Positions 24,328 to 34,602 of a DNA stretch of 40,715 bases are shown in pieces. Source of the DNA: Bacteroidales bacterium (GTDB lineage: Bacteria; Bacteroidota; Bacteroidia; Bacteroidales; P3). Under the pieces are notes generated by a model. The model searched no databases, was not told the DNA's origin, and was given only the letters and a program-made list of their open reading frames with translations. The DNA lies in contig JAFRTM010000025.1 in the NCBI GenBank assembly GCA_017439185.1, positions 1 through 40,715 on the forward strand, in the 5' to 3' direction. Positions within the stretch are counted from its first letter, which is position 1. Every line of letters starts with the position of its first letter. The position numbers were made by a program, and so were the translations under genes.

Positions 24328-26925
24328 ATGACATCTAACGAGATACGCAGTAAGTTTCTAAACTATTTTGAATCGAAATCGCACCACATCGTGGCGAGTG
24401 CGCCGATGGTGGTAAAGAACGACCCGACGCTGATGTTCACCAATGCAGGAATGAACCAGTTCAAGGATATCTTTCTTGGTAACCGGGCCGCCCAATACCC
24501 GAGGGTGTGCGACTCCCAGAAGTGCCTGCGAGTAAGTGGCAAGCACAACGACCTGGAAGAGGTTGGGCACGACACCTACCACCACACGATGTTCGAGATG
24601 CTCGGCAACTGGAGCTTCGGCGACTATTTCAAGAAAGAGGCCATTGCCTACGGCTGGGAATTCCTGACCGAGGTAATGGGTATTGATAAAGAGCGGCTGT
24701 ACGTTACCGTGTTCGGCGGCGACGACAAAGAGGGGCTTTCTATGGACAGCGAAGCCTACGACTATTGGAAAGAGCATATCGCGGAAGAGAGAATACTGAA
24801 AGGTTCCAAGAAGGACAACTTCTGGGAGATGGGCGATCAGGGACCCTGCGGTCCTTGCAGCGAGATTCACATCGACCTGCGTGACGACCAAGAGAGAGCT
24901 GCTGTTCCCGGAGCGTCGCTTGTGAACAAGGACAACCCGCTGGTCATAGAAATCTGGAACTTGGTGTTTATGCAGTATAACCGTCTTGCCAACGGCACGC
25001 TGGAACCACTGAAGGCCAAGCACATAGATACCGGAATGGGATTCGAGAGACTGTGTATGGTGATGCAGGGCAAGAAGAGCAACTACGACACCGACGTGTT
25101 CCAGCCGCTTATTCAGGAGCTCGCCAAATTGGCCGGCAAGACTTACGGTAAAGACGAGAAGGCCGACATCGCCATGCGCGTGTGCGCCGACCACCTGAGG
25201 GCTGTGGCGTTCTCGATTGCCGACGGGCAGTTGCCGAGCAACGCCAAAGCCGGATATGTGATCCGCAGGATATTGCGCCGTGCGGTTCGCTACGGCTACA
25301 CATTTCTCGATTTCAAAGAACCCTTCCTCTGTAAGCTGTTGCCCACTCTGGTTGGTCAGATGGGTGTCCAGTTCCCCGAACTGGCTCGCCAACAAGAACT
25401 TATCGGCCGCATAATAATGGAGGAGGAGCAGGCGTTCCTCAAGACTTTGGCTAACGGCATAGCCCGTTTCGAGGATTATATAGCCCGCCACACCGAACAG
25501 AAGACCATCGACGGAGCCTTCGCTTTCGAGCTCTTCGACACCTATGGTTTCCCCATCGACCTTACCCAGCTTATGGCCTCGGAAAAAGGCTATTCTGTGG
25601 ATATGGAGGGATTCCAGCAGGGTCTCGCCGAACAGAAACAGAGAAGCCGTGCCGCCGCCACCGTGGAAAATGACGACTGGGTGGAGCTGCTGCCCGGCAA
25701 GGAAGAAGAGTTTGTAGGATACGACACTTTAACGGCCGAATGCCAGATAATACGTTACCGCAGGGTAAAAGCCAAAGACAGGGAATTCTACCAGCTGGTG
25801 CTCACTGCAACACCGTTCTATGGCGAGAGTGGCGGCCAGTGCGGCGACCAGGGCACCCTCACCAACGAAAACGGCGACGTGATATCTATCATGGACACGA
25901 AAAAGGAAAACGGACTCATCGTGCACCTCGTCAACCAGTTACCCTCGGTTCTCGACGCCACCTTTAAGGCCGAAGTGGACAAATGCCGCCGTTTCGCCAT
26001 AGAGTGCAACCACTCCGCCACCCACCTGCTGCACAAAGCCCTACGGGACACACTCGGCACTCATGTGGAACAGAAAGGATCGAGCGTTGACGACCAGCGC
26101 CTGCGTTTCGACTTCAGCCACTTCGCGAAGATGAGCAAGGAGGAGATCCGCGAGGTGGAGAAACAGGTCAACATCGCCATACGCCACGCCTATCAGCTGG
26201 AAGAGCACCGCGCCATGCCGATAGCCGAAGCCCAGAAACTCGGGGCTATGGCTCTCTTCGGCGAGAAATACGGTGAAACCGTAAGGGTGGTGAAATTCGG
26301 CGAAAGTGTGGAGTTTTGCGGCGGAACCCATATCGCTAACACCGGACATATAGGCAGTTTCCGCATTGTGGGCGAAAGTGCCGTGGCGGCTGGAATGAGA
26401 CGCATTGAGGCCGTGACCGGTGCTGCCGCTGAACGTTATTGCAACGATATGCAGGACCAACTGGATTCCCTGAAAGAGCTGTTCAAGAATCCCAAAGACC
26501 TGACAACCGCAGTTCAGCGCCTACAAGAGGAGAACTCGGCCCTTCGCTCTCAGGTCGAGACTTTCCAGCGCGAACAAGCCATGGCCTTCGTTAAGACTCT
26601 CGACAGTCAACTTGCCGACAGTCCTATTCTTGTACAGCTGGTTGACACCGAGCTGAACCAGCTGAAAGACTCTGTCCTCGCCCTCCGTGAGAAACATCCC
26701 GACATGGCGCTGATACTGGGAAGCAAGACCGGCGGAAAGCCGACACTGATGGTCTGCCTGGGCCAGAACCGCGTTGACTCCGGCAAAAATGCCGGCCAGA
26801 TAGTCCGCACTGCTGGCAAAGAGATGCAAGGAGGCGGAGGCGGACAGCCCGCCTACGCAACGGCTGGCGGGAAACTGCTCGAAGGACTCGAGAAAGCCAT
26901 GCAGGCAGCCAAAGAGCTTGTATAG
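24328..26925 (+). CDS. alaS: alanyl-tRNA synthetase
   Basis: AlaRS charges tRNA-Ala and edits mischarged Ser and Gly. The 865 residues are full length. The class II catalytic core starts with NEIRSKFLNYFESKSHHIVASAPMV and contains NAGMNQFK. The editing domain has the metal-binding HSATH (H562, H566) and CGGTH (C664, H668). The C-Ala domain ends in GGGGGQPAYATAGGK. Nothing is missing. It lies 36 bases after the GroES-fold gene, probably on the same transcript, and is closed by a hairpin at 26946. Confidence 0.98.
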   Translation: MTSNEIRSKFLNYFESKSHHIVASAPMVVKNDPTLMFTNAGMNQFKDIFLGNRAAQYPRVCDSQKCLRVSGKHNDLEEVGHDTYHHTMFEMLGNWSFGDYFKKEAIAYGWEFLTEVMGIDKERLYVTVFGGDDKEGLSMDSEAYDYWKEHIAEERILKGSKKDNFWEMGDQGPCGPCSEIHIDLRDDQERAAVPGASLVNKDNPLVIEIWNLVFMQYNRLANGTLEPLKAKHIDTGMGFERLCMVMQGKKSNYDTDVFQPLIQELAKLAGKTYGKDEKADIAMRVCADHLRAVAFSIADGQLPSNAKAGYVIRRILRRAVRYGYTFLDFKEPFLCKLLPTLVGQMGVQFPELARQQELIGRIIMEEEQAFLKTLANGIARFEDYIARHTEQKTIDGAFAFELFDTYGFPIDLTQLMASEKGYSVDMEGFQQGLAEQKQRSRAAATVENDDWVELLPGKEEEFVGYDTLTAECQIIRYRRVKAKDREFYQLVLTATPFYGESGGQCGDQGTLTNENGDVISIMDTKKENGLIVHLVNQLPSVLDATFKAEVDKCRRFAIECNHSATHLLHKALRDTLGTHVEQKGSSVDDQRLRFDFSHFAKMSKEEIREVEKQVNIAIRHAYQLEEHRAMPIAEAQKLGAMALFGEKYGETVRVVKFGESVEFCGGTHIANTGHIGSFRIVGESAVAAGMRRIEAVTGAAAERYCNDMQDQLDSLKELFKNPKDLTTAVQRLQEENSALRSQVETFQREQAMAFVKTLDSQLADSPILVQLVDTELNQLKDSVLALREKHPDMALILGSKTGGKPTLMVCLGQNRVDSGKNAGQIVRTAGKEMQGGGGGQPAYATAGGKLLEGLEKAMQAAKELV

Positions 26926-26945
26926 TTTCATATTCCTGTAAAAAA

Positions 26946-26985
26946 AAAGAGTGGTACAACATCAACATGTACCACTCTTTAATTT
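26946..26985. terminator. bidirectional terminator between alaS and the GH2 gene
   Basis: AAAGAGTGGTACA (26946-26958) pairs perfectly with TGTACCACTCTTT (26968-26980), with a 9-base loop. An A-run lies on the left and T-rich DNA on the right, so it can stop both rightward alaS and the leftward beta-galactosidase transcript. Confidence 0.85.
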
Positions 26986-26999
26986 TATGTGCCACTCTC

Positions 27000-29900
27000 C
27001 TACTCTACCATTATCTCGTCAACCATCAGCCACGCGTCTTGGCCTTTGTAGTCGTGCCATTCGGGCAACGCGGCCCGGCATTTCACCGTTACTCTCAGCT
27101 GTCCCGCTTTCACCCCTTTCAAAGTAGCAGCATATTTTATGCGTTTACTCTCGTTCTGCTCGTCATATTTGGTGTTGGCCACCGACTTCACCGGCTCGCT
27201 CCACTGCTTGCCGTCAGCCGAATATTCCACCAACACCTCGGTTGGCGGAAGAACCCACTCCCCTGCGGCAGTACAGCTGCCTAGCGTGACCTTGTTTACC
27301 GTACGGAGGCTGTCAAGTGTGGCGGTGAACACCACTTCCCCTTTGCCGAGGAATCCACTCCACTCGCGTCCCCAGGAGCTGACTATAGCCTGTCGGTTGT
27401 TATAGAGGTTACGCGGAAATCCATTCTTGTATTTACTGTCGGGAGCCTCCGTGGCGCGCAGCCTAACTATCGGTGACTTCATCTTCCTAACCATATCGGC
27501 AGGGAACACCATGTCGCCGTTTTCGGCGAAACAGTCGCAGTATCCGCTTACATCCTGATTGTCCTTGTCCTGCGGCACCAGCGTGAAATGATATTTATAG
27601 GTGCTGTCGCCCAGGATGACATAATCATCCAACACTTCCTGTCCACAAGTGGCGGTGCCTAGTCCGGCCTGCTTGTAGTCAATATTGACTATATAATAGC
27701 CCGCCGGCTTCAGGTCTTTTATCCTACGGGCCTTGTACATCACGTCGTCGGTATATTCCCTGACGCTGAAATTCAGCCCTTCCTTCTTGCTTCCGCACAC
27801 TGCCAGCGAGTTCTCCTTCCCTCCAAACTTGACCCACCAGGCCTCCCTGTTGCCACTTTCCTGCGGCACAGGATGCATCTCGCCGAGCACCTGGGCGGTC
27901 TTCTTGCTGTGGCGCCCTATGTTACGCGCCGTACGGCGGTCGGGATAGCTCTCGTAGCTGTTGCCGAACCATTCTGTTGTAGCCATCGAATTGTCCAGCC
28001 CCATCTGTATTCCCATCTTCGGCAAGGTCTGCAGGCTGCCGTTGGCCGAGACCAGATAGCTTATGTTCATCAAGCCGCTGCCGTCTATGTCGAAGACCTC
28101 TTTGACGAGTATATATCCTCCGTCATAGCTCAGAAGCCTCATGTCGAAAGAGGCCCTTACCGCCGAGCCGCACTGTGAGGCCGTGTATTTTCCGTTGGCG
28201 GGCAGCTTGCTGTGGATCATCTTGCACTCGAGGCTGTCCAACCCCTGCCAGGCTTTCACTCCGTTGGCATCGACCCTGTCGTTGAGCGTGGGCGGACGCC
28301 AGAAGTTATAGCGTATCGGGGCACATATCATCGGCTTGCCTTTATACGTATAATCCACGACATAGCCGTTTGTGGTGTCGATGACTATCGAGAAATCGTC
28401 GCCGCTTATCGTGAGACCTTGTGCGTTCCTGCCCACCTTGACCGCACCCGTCGTGCGAGTCGGCAGGCTGCCGAACGTAGGTTTCTCGTTCTTTGTCTTG
28501 AGCTTCTTGAACACGGCGGCTGCCTCGTAATAGTGTTCGTGGGGCACGCGGTCGGAACGTATCAGTCCGTTGGCGCAGAAGGCGTCGTCGTCCTTTATTC
28601 CCGGCAACTCGCCCAGGTCGCCTCCGAGGGCGTACCATACACCTTTCATGTTCTTCGCCTGCCCGGGACTGGTCACCCGTTTGTTACCGCTCATGACAAA
28701 CGACTGGTCGATCCAGTCCCATATAAATCCGCCTTGCAGCACAGGATAGCGTGAGATGGTGTCCCAATAGTCTTTCAGCGCTCCCAGACTGTTGCCCATC
28801 GCATGGCAATATTCGGCTATGATGTAGGGCCGGCGGTCGCTGGCTTCCTTTCGAGATTGCTCCCTGACATATTGGCTGAGGTAGCTTATGGACGGATACA
28901 TCACCGTGGTGATATCGGTCGACTTGCCGTTTTCGGCTCGTTCCAGGCACACAGGCCTCGTCTGGTCCAAGTCTTTCAGCCGCTTGTAGGCTTGGTCGAA
29001 ACAGACGCCGGCACCGGTCTCGTTGCCCAAGGACCACGCAAAGATGCACACATGGTTTTTGTCCCGCATGTACATATTGTTTATCCTGTACCATATTGCC
29101 TCGGCCCACTCGGGACGTTTGGCCAGACTCTCTGCCCGGTAGCCTTGTCCGTGGGCTTCGTTGTTGGCTTCGTCCATCACCAAGATACCGTATTTGTCAC
29201 ACAGCTCGTACCAATATTCGTCGTTGGGATAGTGGCTGGTTCTCACTGCGTTGATACCGGCGGCTTGCATCAGTTTGATGTCGGTCTCCATCTCTTCCCG
29301 CGTAACATATTGACCTCCGAAAGCGCTGTGTTCGTGGCGGTTGACGCCTTTTATCACTATCGGCGTTCCGTTAATCATCAGCTGGCCGTCTTTCAGCTCC
29401 AACGTGCGGAAGCCCACTTTGCTCCCGGTAACTTCCAGCGTATTGTCCTTTTTGTCTTTCAGCCGCAGCACGAGGGTGTAGAGATTCGGCGCCACATCGC
29501 TCCACCGTTTTACTTTCATTATGGTTGCGGCGGGAACCGTGGCTTTTCCGTTGGACGACACTTTGGCAGCGCCGTCAAGCACCTTGCGGCCGCCGTCGTA
29601 GAGTTCATATTCCACCGTGCAGCCGTTGGCCTTGACTGTGGCCACATCGAGCGAAAACGCTCCGCTTGTGTTGTTGACCACCTTGGCCTCCACGCTGTAG
29701 TCTGCGATGTAAGCCGTCGGAGTGCTGTATAGCACCACGTCGCGTGTGATGCCGCTCATTCGCCACATGTCCTGGCATTCGAGATAGCTGCCGTTGCAGA
29801 AACGATAGACGGCCATGGCGAGGCGGTTGCTCCCTTGGGTGACATATTTTGTGATGTCGAACTCGGCGGCAGTCTTGGAGTCCTCGCTATAGCCCACATA

Positions 29901-30416
29901 CTTGCCGTTGATGTAGAGTTCCATGGCGGCCTTGACGGCTCCGAACTTCAGCACCACTCGCCTGCCCTTCCACTCTGCCGGCACCTCGAAGTCGGTTGCA
30001 TAGCAGCCCACGGGATTGTAATCCTTGGGCACATAGGGCGGATTGGCCGGAAACTCGTTAATGGTGTTCACATAGACCGGAATTCCGTAGCCTTGCAGTT
30101 CCAGGTTGCCCGGCACCTTGATTTTGCCCCATTCGTCGATGTTGTATTTCTTGGAGTAGAAATTCTGGGGAATATCGGCAGGCCGTTCCACATACTTTAT
30201 CTTCCACGTGCCGTTGAGCGACTTGCAGTAGGATGAGCCATAGTAGTCGAGAGTCTCTATCGCGGCCTCGTCGCTGTAGGGTATCACATTGACGTGGGGC
30301 GTCAGCTTGTTCTCCTCCATGATGCTCAAAGTGTTCCACCGTTCCTGTCCTCCGGCGGAGATGGAAGTCAACACGGCAGCGAGCAGCAGCAGTAACGGTT
30401 TGAGGGCTTTCTTCAT
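27000..30416 (-). CDS. GH2 beta-galactosidase, secreted
   Basis: A 1138-residue LacZ-type glycoside hydrolase that removes terminal beta-galactose. A signal peptide (1-23) predicts export to the periplasm. The jelly-roll and immunoglobulin-like domains come first. The TIM barrel has the acid/base Glu466 in WSLGNETG and the nucleophile Glu535 in IIAEYCHAMGNS. A Bgal small-chain domain follows. The last 180 or so residues (WGREWSGFLGKGEVVFTATL...) look like an F5/8-type (discoidin) carbohydrate-binding domain. No SusC/SusD pair or regulator adjoins, so it is not in an obvious polysaccharide utilisation locus; the natural substrate is open. It sits downstream of gcvP but is separated from it by a hairpin. 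Confidence 0.95.
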   Translation of the reverse strand: MKKALKPLLLLLAAVLTSISAGGQERWNTLSIMEENKLTPHVNVIPYSDEAAIETLDYYGSSYCKSLNGTWKIKYVERPADIPQNFYSKKYNIDEWGKIKVPGNLELQGYGIPVYVNTINEFPANPPYVPKDYNPVGCYATDFEVPAEWKGRRVVLKFGAVKAAMELYINGKYVGYSEDSKTAAEFDITKYVTQGSNRLAMAVYRFCNGSYLECQDMWRMSGITRDVVLYSTPTAYIADYSVEAKVVNNTSGAFSLDVATVKANGCTVEYELYDGGRKVLDGAAKVSSNGKATVPAATIMKVKRWSDVAPNLYTLVLRLKDKKDNTLEVTGSKVGFRTLELKDGQLMINGTPIVIKGVNRHEHSAFGGQYVTREEMETDIKLMQAAGINAVRTSHYPNDEYWYELCDKYGILVMDEANNEAHGQGYRAESLAKRPEWAEAIWYRINNMYMRDKNHVCIFAWSLGNETGAGVCFDQAYKRLKDLDQTRPVCLERAENGKSTDITTVMYPSISYLSQYVREQSRKEASDRRPYIIAEYCHAMGNSLGALKDYWDTISRYPVLQGGFIWDWIDQSFVMSGNKRVTSPGQAKNMKGVWYALGGDLGELPGIKDDDAFCANGLIRSDRVPHEHYYEAAAVFKKLKTKNEKPTFGSLPTRTTGAVKVGRNAQGLTISGDDFSIVIDTTNGYVVDYTYKGKPMICAPIRYNFWRPPTLNDRVDANGVKAWQGLDSLECKMIHSKLPANGKYTASQCGSAVRASFDMRLLSYDGGYILVKEVFDIDGSGLMNISYLVSANGSLQTLPKMGIQMGLDNSMATTEWFGNSYESYPDRRTARNIGRHSKKTAQVLGEMHPVPQESGNREAWWVKFGGKENSLAVCGSKKEGLNFSVREYTDDVMYKARRIKDLKPAGYYIVNIDYKQAGLGTATCGQEVLDDYVILGDSTYKYHFTLVPQDKDNQDVSGYCDCFAENGDMVFPADMVRKMKSPIVRLRATEAPDSKYKNGFPRNLYNNRQAIVSSWGREWSGFLGKGEVVFTATLDSLRTVNKVTLGSCTAAGEWVLPPTEVLVEYSADGKQWSEPVKSVANTKYDEQNESKRIKYAATLKGVKAGQLRVTVKCRAALPEWHDYKGQDAWLMVDEIMVE

Positions 30417-30433
30417 CTTTTATACGGTTTTAT

Positions 30434-30483
30434 ACAAGTTGGGCTGTCTCTGTTTTGTGCGACAGCCGACAGCCCTTACTTGT
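30434..30483 (-). terminator. hairpin between gcvP and the GH2 gene
   Basis: ACAAGT plus GGGCTGTC (30434-30448) pairs with GACAGCCC plus ACTTGT (30468-30483) around short unpaired steps. It follows the gcvP stop on the minus strand. The downstream side has no long T-run, so termination may be partial. Confidence 0.6.
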
Positions 30484-30501
30484 TTCTTCTTTTATCCCTG
30501 A

Positions 30502-33357
30502 TTACTCTTCGTTGGGCCAGGTTGCCTGGAGGTTACGGTCGCCGTAGGCGTCGTCAATCTTGCTGATGGTCGGCCAGTACTTGTCTTCGTGCGGCATGGG
30601 GAATGCTGCCGTCTGACGGCTGTAAGGATAGTTCCACTCGTCGGCGCAGACCACCTGCATGGTGTGAGGTGCGTTGGCGATGGGATTGTTCTTCTCGTCG
30701 TATTTGCCGCTCATGATGTCGTCGATTTCCTGCTTGATGCTGATCAATGCATCGCAGAAGCGGTCAAGCTCGCTGAGAGGCTCACTCTCGGTAGGCTCCA
30801 CCATCAGGGTGTTGTGGACGGGGAATGCCACAGTGGGAGCGTGGAAGCCGTAGTCGTCGAGACGGCGGGCGATGTCGCCTACGCCTACCTTCAGGCTGTA
30901 TTCGTTGAAATCGACTATCATCTCGTGGCCGCACATGCCGTTCTTGTTGGTATAGAGAATCTTATAGTATTTCTGCAGACGTGCGCGGATGTAGTTGGCG
31001 TTGAGTATGGCATGCTTGGTAGCCTCGGTCAGGCCGTTGCCGCCAAGCATGAGCAGGTAGCCGTAGCTGATGGGGAACAGGAGGAAGTTGCCGAACGGAG
31101 CGGCAGCCATGGCGTTGCCCTTCTCGCCACCCACCTTGCGCATGCAGTGTTTTGGCAGGAAGTCAACCAACTTGGCGCTCACTGCGATAGGACCTACTCC
31201 AGCGCCGCCACCACCGTGAGGACCTGCGAAGGATTTGTGGAGGTTGAGGTGGCACACGTCGGCACCCATGCGGCCCGGCGAGGTTATGCCGATCTGGGCG
31301 TTCATGTTGGCGCCGTCCATATACACCAATCCGCCTGCGCCGTGGATGATGTCCACAATCTCGAGGATGCCCTCTTCGAAAGCGCCGTGGGTGGAAGGAT
31401 AGGTTATCATGATGCAGGAGAGTGTATCCTTGTACTGCTCCACTTTTTCTTTCAGGTCGTTGATATCCACGTCGCCGCGCTCGTCGCACTTCACAACCAC
31501 GACGGTCATGCCCGCCTTGGCTGCCGAGGCGGGGTTGGTGCCGTGAGCCGAAGCTGGGATGAGGCATACGTTACGCTGCGGGTTGCCGTTGTCGATGTGA
31601 TAGTTACGTATGACAGTCAATCCGCTGTACTCGCCAGCCGAGCCCGAGTTGGGCTGCAGCGACACACCGGCAAAGCCTGTGACAATGGCCAGCAGTTCTT
31701 CCATCTCTTTTATCATCTCCAGCGAGCCTTCGGCCTGGTCGGCTGGGGCGAAGGGGTGCATGCCGGCGAATTTGCTCCAACTGAGCGGAAGCATCTCGGT
31801 GGCTGCGTTGAGCTTCATGGTGCAGCTGCCCAGCGGTATCATGGCGCGGTTGAGGCTGAGGTCTTTGACCTCGAGTTTCTTCATGTAACGCATCATCTCG
31901 GTCTCGCTGTGGTATTTGTTGAAGACGCTGTGTGTGAGGTATTTGCTGCTGCGTTTGAGGCTGTCGGGTATCGAGCAGATGTCGGTGCAGCAATTCTTGC
32001 CGCTGCACTGCAGCAGTTCGGGTTGCTTGCCGGCTGCTTCGGCCAACACCTTGATAATGTTATTGATGTCGTCTTTGGATGTGGTTTCGTCGAGGCTGAT
32101 GCCGATGCAATCTTCGCAGATGTAGCGGAAGTTGATTTCGTTGGCCAAAGCAACCTTTTTCACCACGTCGGTCTTGACAGGACACTGCAGGGCCAATGTG
32201 TCGAAGAATACTCGATTGTGCTGTTTGTAGCCGTATTTTTCCAGTTCTTTGGCCAAAACGGTTGCCTGAGCGTGCATGTTGGCGGCAATTCTCCTGATGC
32301 CTTCGGGACCGTGCCAAGCGGCATAGAAACCGCTCATGATGGCCTGCAGAGCCGAAGCAGTGCAGATGTTGGAGGTTGCCTTCTCGCGTTTGATGTGCTG
32401 CTCACGCATACCGAGAGCCATACGGAGGGCGGGATTGCCCTTGGCATCGACGCTCCAGCCGATGATGCGGCCGGGGAAGCTGCGCTTGAACGCCTCGGTG
32501 ACGGCGAAGAAGCCGGCATGAGGACCGCCGAAGCCCATCGGCAGGCCGAAACGCTGGTTGGAACCGAAGGCGCAGTCGGCACCCATCTCGCCGGGAGTCT
32601 TCAGCAGAGCGAGAGCCATCAGGTCGGTGGCGACACCCACGAAGATGCCCAGTTCGTGAGCCTTGGCTATGAAGTCGGTGTAGTCATTGACCTCGCCGAA
32701 CTGGTCGGGATACTGCACCACGGCGCCGAAGAATGTGTTGTCGAGCTGAACCTCAGCGGGTTTACCTGTAACAATCTCGATTCCGCGAGGAGCGGCATTG
32801 GTGCGCATCACGTCGAGTGTCTGCGGGAATATGCGGTCGTCGACGAAAATCTTGTGAACGTTGTCTTTCACAGCCTGACGGCTGCGGGAGTTGTAGAACA
32901 TGATCATACACTCGCCGCCTGCGGTTGCCTCGTCGAGCAGCGATGCGTTGGCCAGAGGCATGCCGGTCATGTCGGCCACCATGGTCTGATAGGTCATGAG
33001 AGCTTCGAGACGGCCTTGGCTGATCTCGGTCTGATAGGGTGTGTAGGCGGTGTACCAGCCGGCGTTCTCAAACACGTTGCGCTGGATGACGGCCGGGGTA
33101 ATGGTGCCGTAGTAGCCCATACCGATGTATGTCTTGTAGAGTTTGTTTTTCTGAGCCAGCGTGCGGCAACGGTTGAGAAACTCATACTCGTTGATGCCGT
33201 CGGCGATTGGCATAGGCTTGTCGAGCCTTATGCTCGCCGGCACTGCCTTGTCGATAAGTTCATCCATCGATGCAACGCCGATGGTTTTAAGCATTTTTTC
33301 TTCCTCGGAAGCCTTTGACACTCCGTCGTGACGCTCTGTGAAATCATTGGTAATCAT
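30502..33357 (-). CDS. gcvP: glycine dehydrogenase (decarboxylating), P protein
   Basis: GcvP decarboxylates glycine with pyridoxal phosphate and passes the aminomethyl group to lipoyl-GcvH. The 951 residues are the single-chain (fused alpha/beta) form. The PLP lysine is K708 in HLNLHKSFAGPHGGGGAGVGPI. The N-terminal half begins with a helix and IGMGYYGTITPAVIQRNVFENAGWYTAYTPYQTEISQGRLEAL, and the mid-chain PLNRAMIPLGSCTMKLN-type block is present (LNRAMIPLGSCTMKLNAATEM). It has its own promoter at 33406. gcvT is 9 kb away on the opposite strand, and gcvH and lpd are not seen. Confidence 0.98.
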   Translation of the reverse strand: MITNDFTERHDGVSKASEEEKMLKTIGVASMDELIDKAVPASIRLDKPMPIADGINEYEFLNRCRTLAQKNKLYKTYIGMGYYGTITPAVIQRNVFENAGWYTAYTPYQTEISQGRLEALMTYQTMVADMTGMPLANASLLDEATAGGECMIMFYNSRSRQAVKDNVHKIFVDDRIFPQTLDVMRTNAAPRGIEIVTGKPAEVQLDNTFFGAVVQYPDQFGEVNDYTDFIAKAHELGIFVGVATDLMALALLKTPGEMGADCAFGSNQRFGLPMGFGGPHAGFFAVTEAFKRSFPGRIIGWSVDAKGNPALRMALGMREQHIKREKATSNICTASALQAIMSGFYAAWHGPEGIRRIAANMHAQATVLAKELEKYGYKQHNRVFFDTLALQCPVKTDVVKKVALANEINFRYICEDCIGISLDETTSKDDINNIIKVLAEAAGKQPELLQCSGKNCCTDICSIPDSLKRSSKYLTHSVFNKYHSETEMMRYMKKLEVKDLSLNRAMIPLGSCTMKLNAATEMLPLSWSKFAGMHPFAPADQAEGSLEMIKEMEELLAIVTGFAGVSLQPNSGSAGEYSGLTVIRNYHIDNGNPQRNVCLIPASAHGTNPASAAKAGMTVVVVKCDERGDVDINDLKEKVEQYKDTLSCIMITYPSTHGAFEEGILEIVDIIHGAGGLVYMDGANMNAQIGITSPGRMGADVCHLNLHKSFAGPHGGGGAGVGPIAVSAKLVDFLPKHCMRKVGGEKGNAMAAAPFGNFLLFPISYGYLLMLGGNGLTEATKHAILNANYIRARLQKYYKILYTNKNGMCGHEMIVDFNEYSLKVGVGDIARRLDDYGFHAPTVAFPVHNTLMVEPTESEPLSELDRFCDALISIKQEIDDIMSGKYDEKNNPIANAPHTMQVVCADEWNYPYSRQTAAFPMPHEDKYWPTISKIDDAYGDRNLQATWPNEE

Positions 33358-33405
33358 AGTATTATTATATTATTACATATTATTATATACAACAATTCAA
33401 GACTA

Positions 33406-33435
33406 CAAAGGTACGAATAATTTTCCTATCAGCAA
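33406..33435 (-). promoter_or_regulatory. gcvP promoter
   Basis: On the minus strand, TTG (33435-33433), 19 bases, then TACCTTTG (33413-33406). The leader before the gcvP ATG is about 45 bases. Confidence 0.8.
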
Positions 33436-33491
33436 AAGTTTTGCCGATAAAATTATTAATTTTTTTTCAACAGAGCCTGGAAATGTGTCTT

Positions 33492-34232
33492 CTACTCTGG
33501 CGGCGAGGCTGGTTTGACCTTTGCCGCCGTGGCCACTTGCAGCATGTATTTGCGGCGGACCCAGTTATGTGCCACTCGGTAAACCAAGCCCCCGTTCTCA
33601 ATCACTTGTTCCTCAGCGGTTTCAGGCGCATTCAGTTCCCCGGCGATTACCGAGACGCTGACGGCGCGAGTCCTCTGGTTGTGCCAAAAACAATATACGA
33701 TAATGTGGTCGCCCTCCCAGTCCTCCGGGATTGCCAGTCGGCAGGAGCCGTCATAGCGCCTGGCCTCGTCGATATGGCTCATGGCGATTGTCCGCGAGGC
33801 GTTTAATACCAATATGTTGAGCGTGTCGGCCGGGTCGCCGTGACCTATGCTCCAACGGAGGGTGAGAGTGGAGTCGGCTTCGGTGACTGAGGTGGGGGTG
33901 AATTGAGGCAGCGACCCTTTGGAAATGAGGAGTTTATGGAGATCGATGGTTAAATCGGGGCGTATCGCGTCGTGGTATATGTGCTTCACGAAGTTGGCCC
34001 GCTGGCAGACTCCCACGTTATAATACTGATATCCAACCTTGTATATCCCGCCAACGAAGTGGGCGAACGACGACGCCAAGGCGAAATGCGAACGGTGGTG
34101 CTGCTGCGCCTCCGAGCGCGGATTGGTCACAGAAGACGGCCTCATCCTCAAGTACTTATGCCCGCGGACGGTGTAAAAGATGACGTTTGACAGCTTGCCT
34201 GATGCGTGGAATATGGATGCGTTGGTTGCCAT
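33492..34232 (-). CDS. DUF6266-like protein
   Basis: A 246-residue protein with no signal peptide. The N-terminus (MATNASIFHASGKLSNVIFY, then TVRGHKYLRMRPSSVTNPRSEAQ) fits DUF6266, in which GK(L/V)-x-x-V is followed by RG...R and NPRSxxQ. The middle has FVGGIYKVGY, and the C-terminal half is beta-rich and immunoglobulin-like (STLTLRWSIGHGDPADTLNILVL, GDHIIVYCFWHN). The family is widespread in Bacteroidales, often in several copies; its role is unknown. A second member starts at the left edge of this window. It has its own promoter and is not cotranscribed with gcvP, which starts about 135 bases downstream behind its own promoter. Confidence 0.75.
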   Translation of the reverse strand: MATNASIFHASGKLSNVIFYTVRGHKYLRMRPSSVTNPRSEAQQHHRSHFALASSFAHFVGGIYKVGYQYYNVGVCQRANFVKHIYHDAIRPDLTIDLHKLLISKGSLPQFTPTSVTEADSTLTLRWSIGHGDPADTLNILVLNASRTIAMSHIDEARRYDGSCRLAIPEDWEGDHIIVYCFWHNQRTRAVSVSVIAGELNAPETAEEQVIENGGLVYRVAHNWVRRKYMLQVATAAKVKPASPPE

Positions 34233-34272
34233 TTTGTGATTGCTTGAATGTTTGAGTGCCTGAAGTTGGGGG

Positions 34273-34302
34273 CAAAGATACGAAGAAGTTTTTAATTGGC
34301 AA
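34273..34302 (-). promoter_or_regulatory. promoter of the DUF6266-like gene
   Basis: On the minus strand, TTG (34302-34300), 19 bases, then TATCTTTG (34280-34273). It lies about 40 bases before the ATG. Confidence 0.8.
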
Positions 34303-34602
34303 AAAAATAGATGATTTTTTTTGATTTCGGGAAATTGACGTTTTTTGTAAGTAGGTGATAACTAAAGGTTAAAGAGGCATCAACTCTATGTGAAGTCTAA
34401 TATAGATTTTGGACAAGTCAAGGGTAGGAATTGGGGGTGTTTGGGATTGTATGGCGAGAACTTTGGGGAATCGCTATGATGAGAGGGGGACTGAAAATCT
34501 TGTCGAGTTTTGTTGGTATTATAAATATAATGTGTATCTTTCTTTCCTTAGGAATGAATATACTTCATTGAGGGATTGTTCAAAAAAAGTTTACACTTTT
34601 TC

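Noticed and set aside
30589-33318. 909-residue ORF on the plus strand
   Set aside because: It is the antisense shadow of gcvP, whose frame holds the PLP-lysine and all family motifs.
20082-33357. A complete glycine cleavage operon
   Set aside because: gcvT and gcvP lie 9 kb apart on opposite strands with unrelated genes between, and gcvH is not seen.
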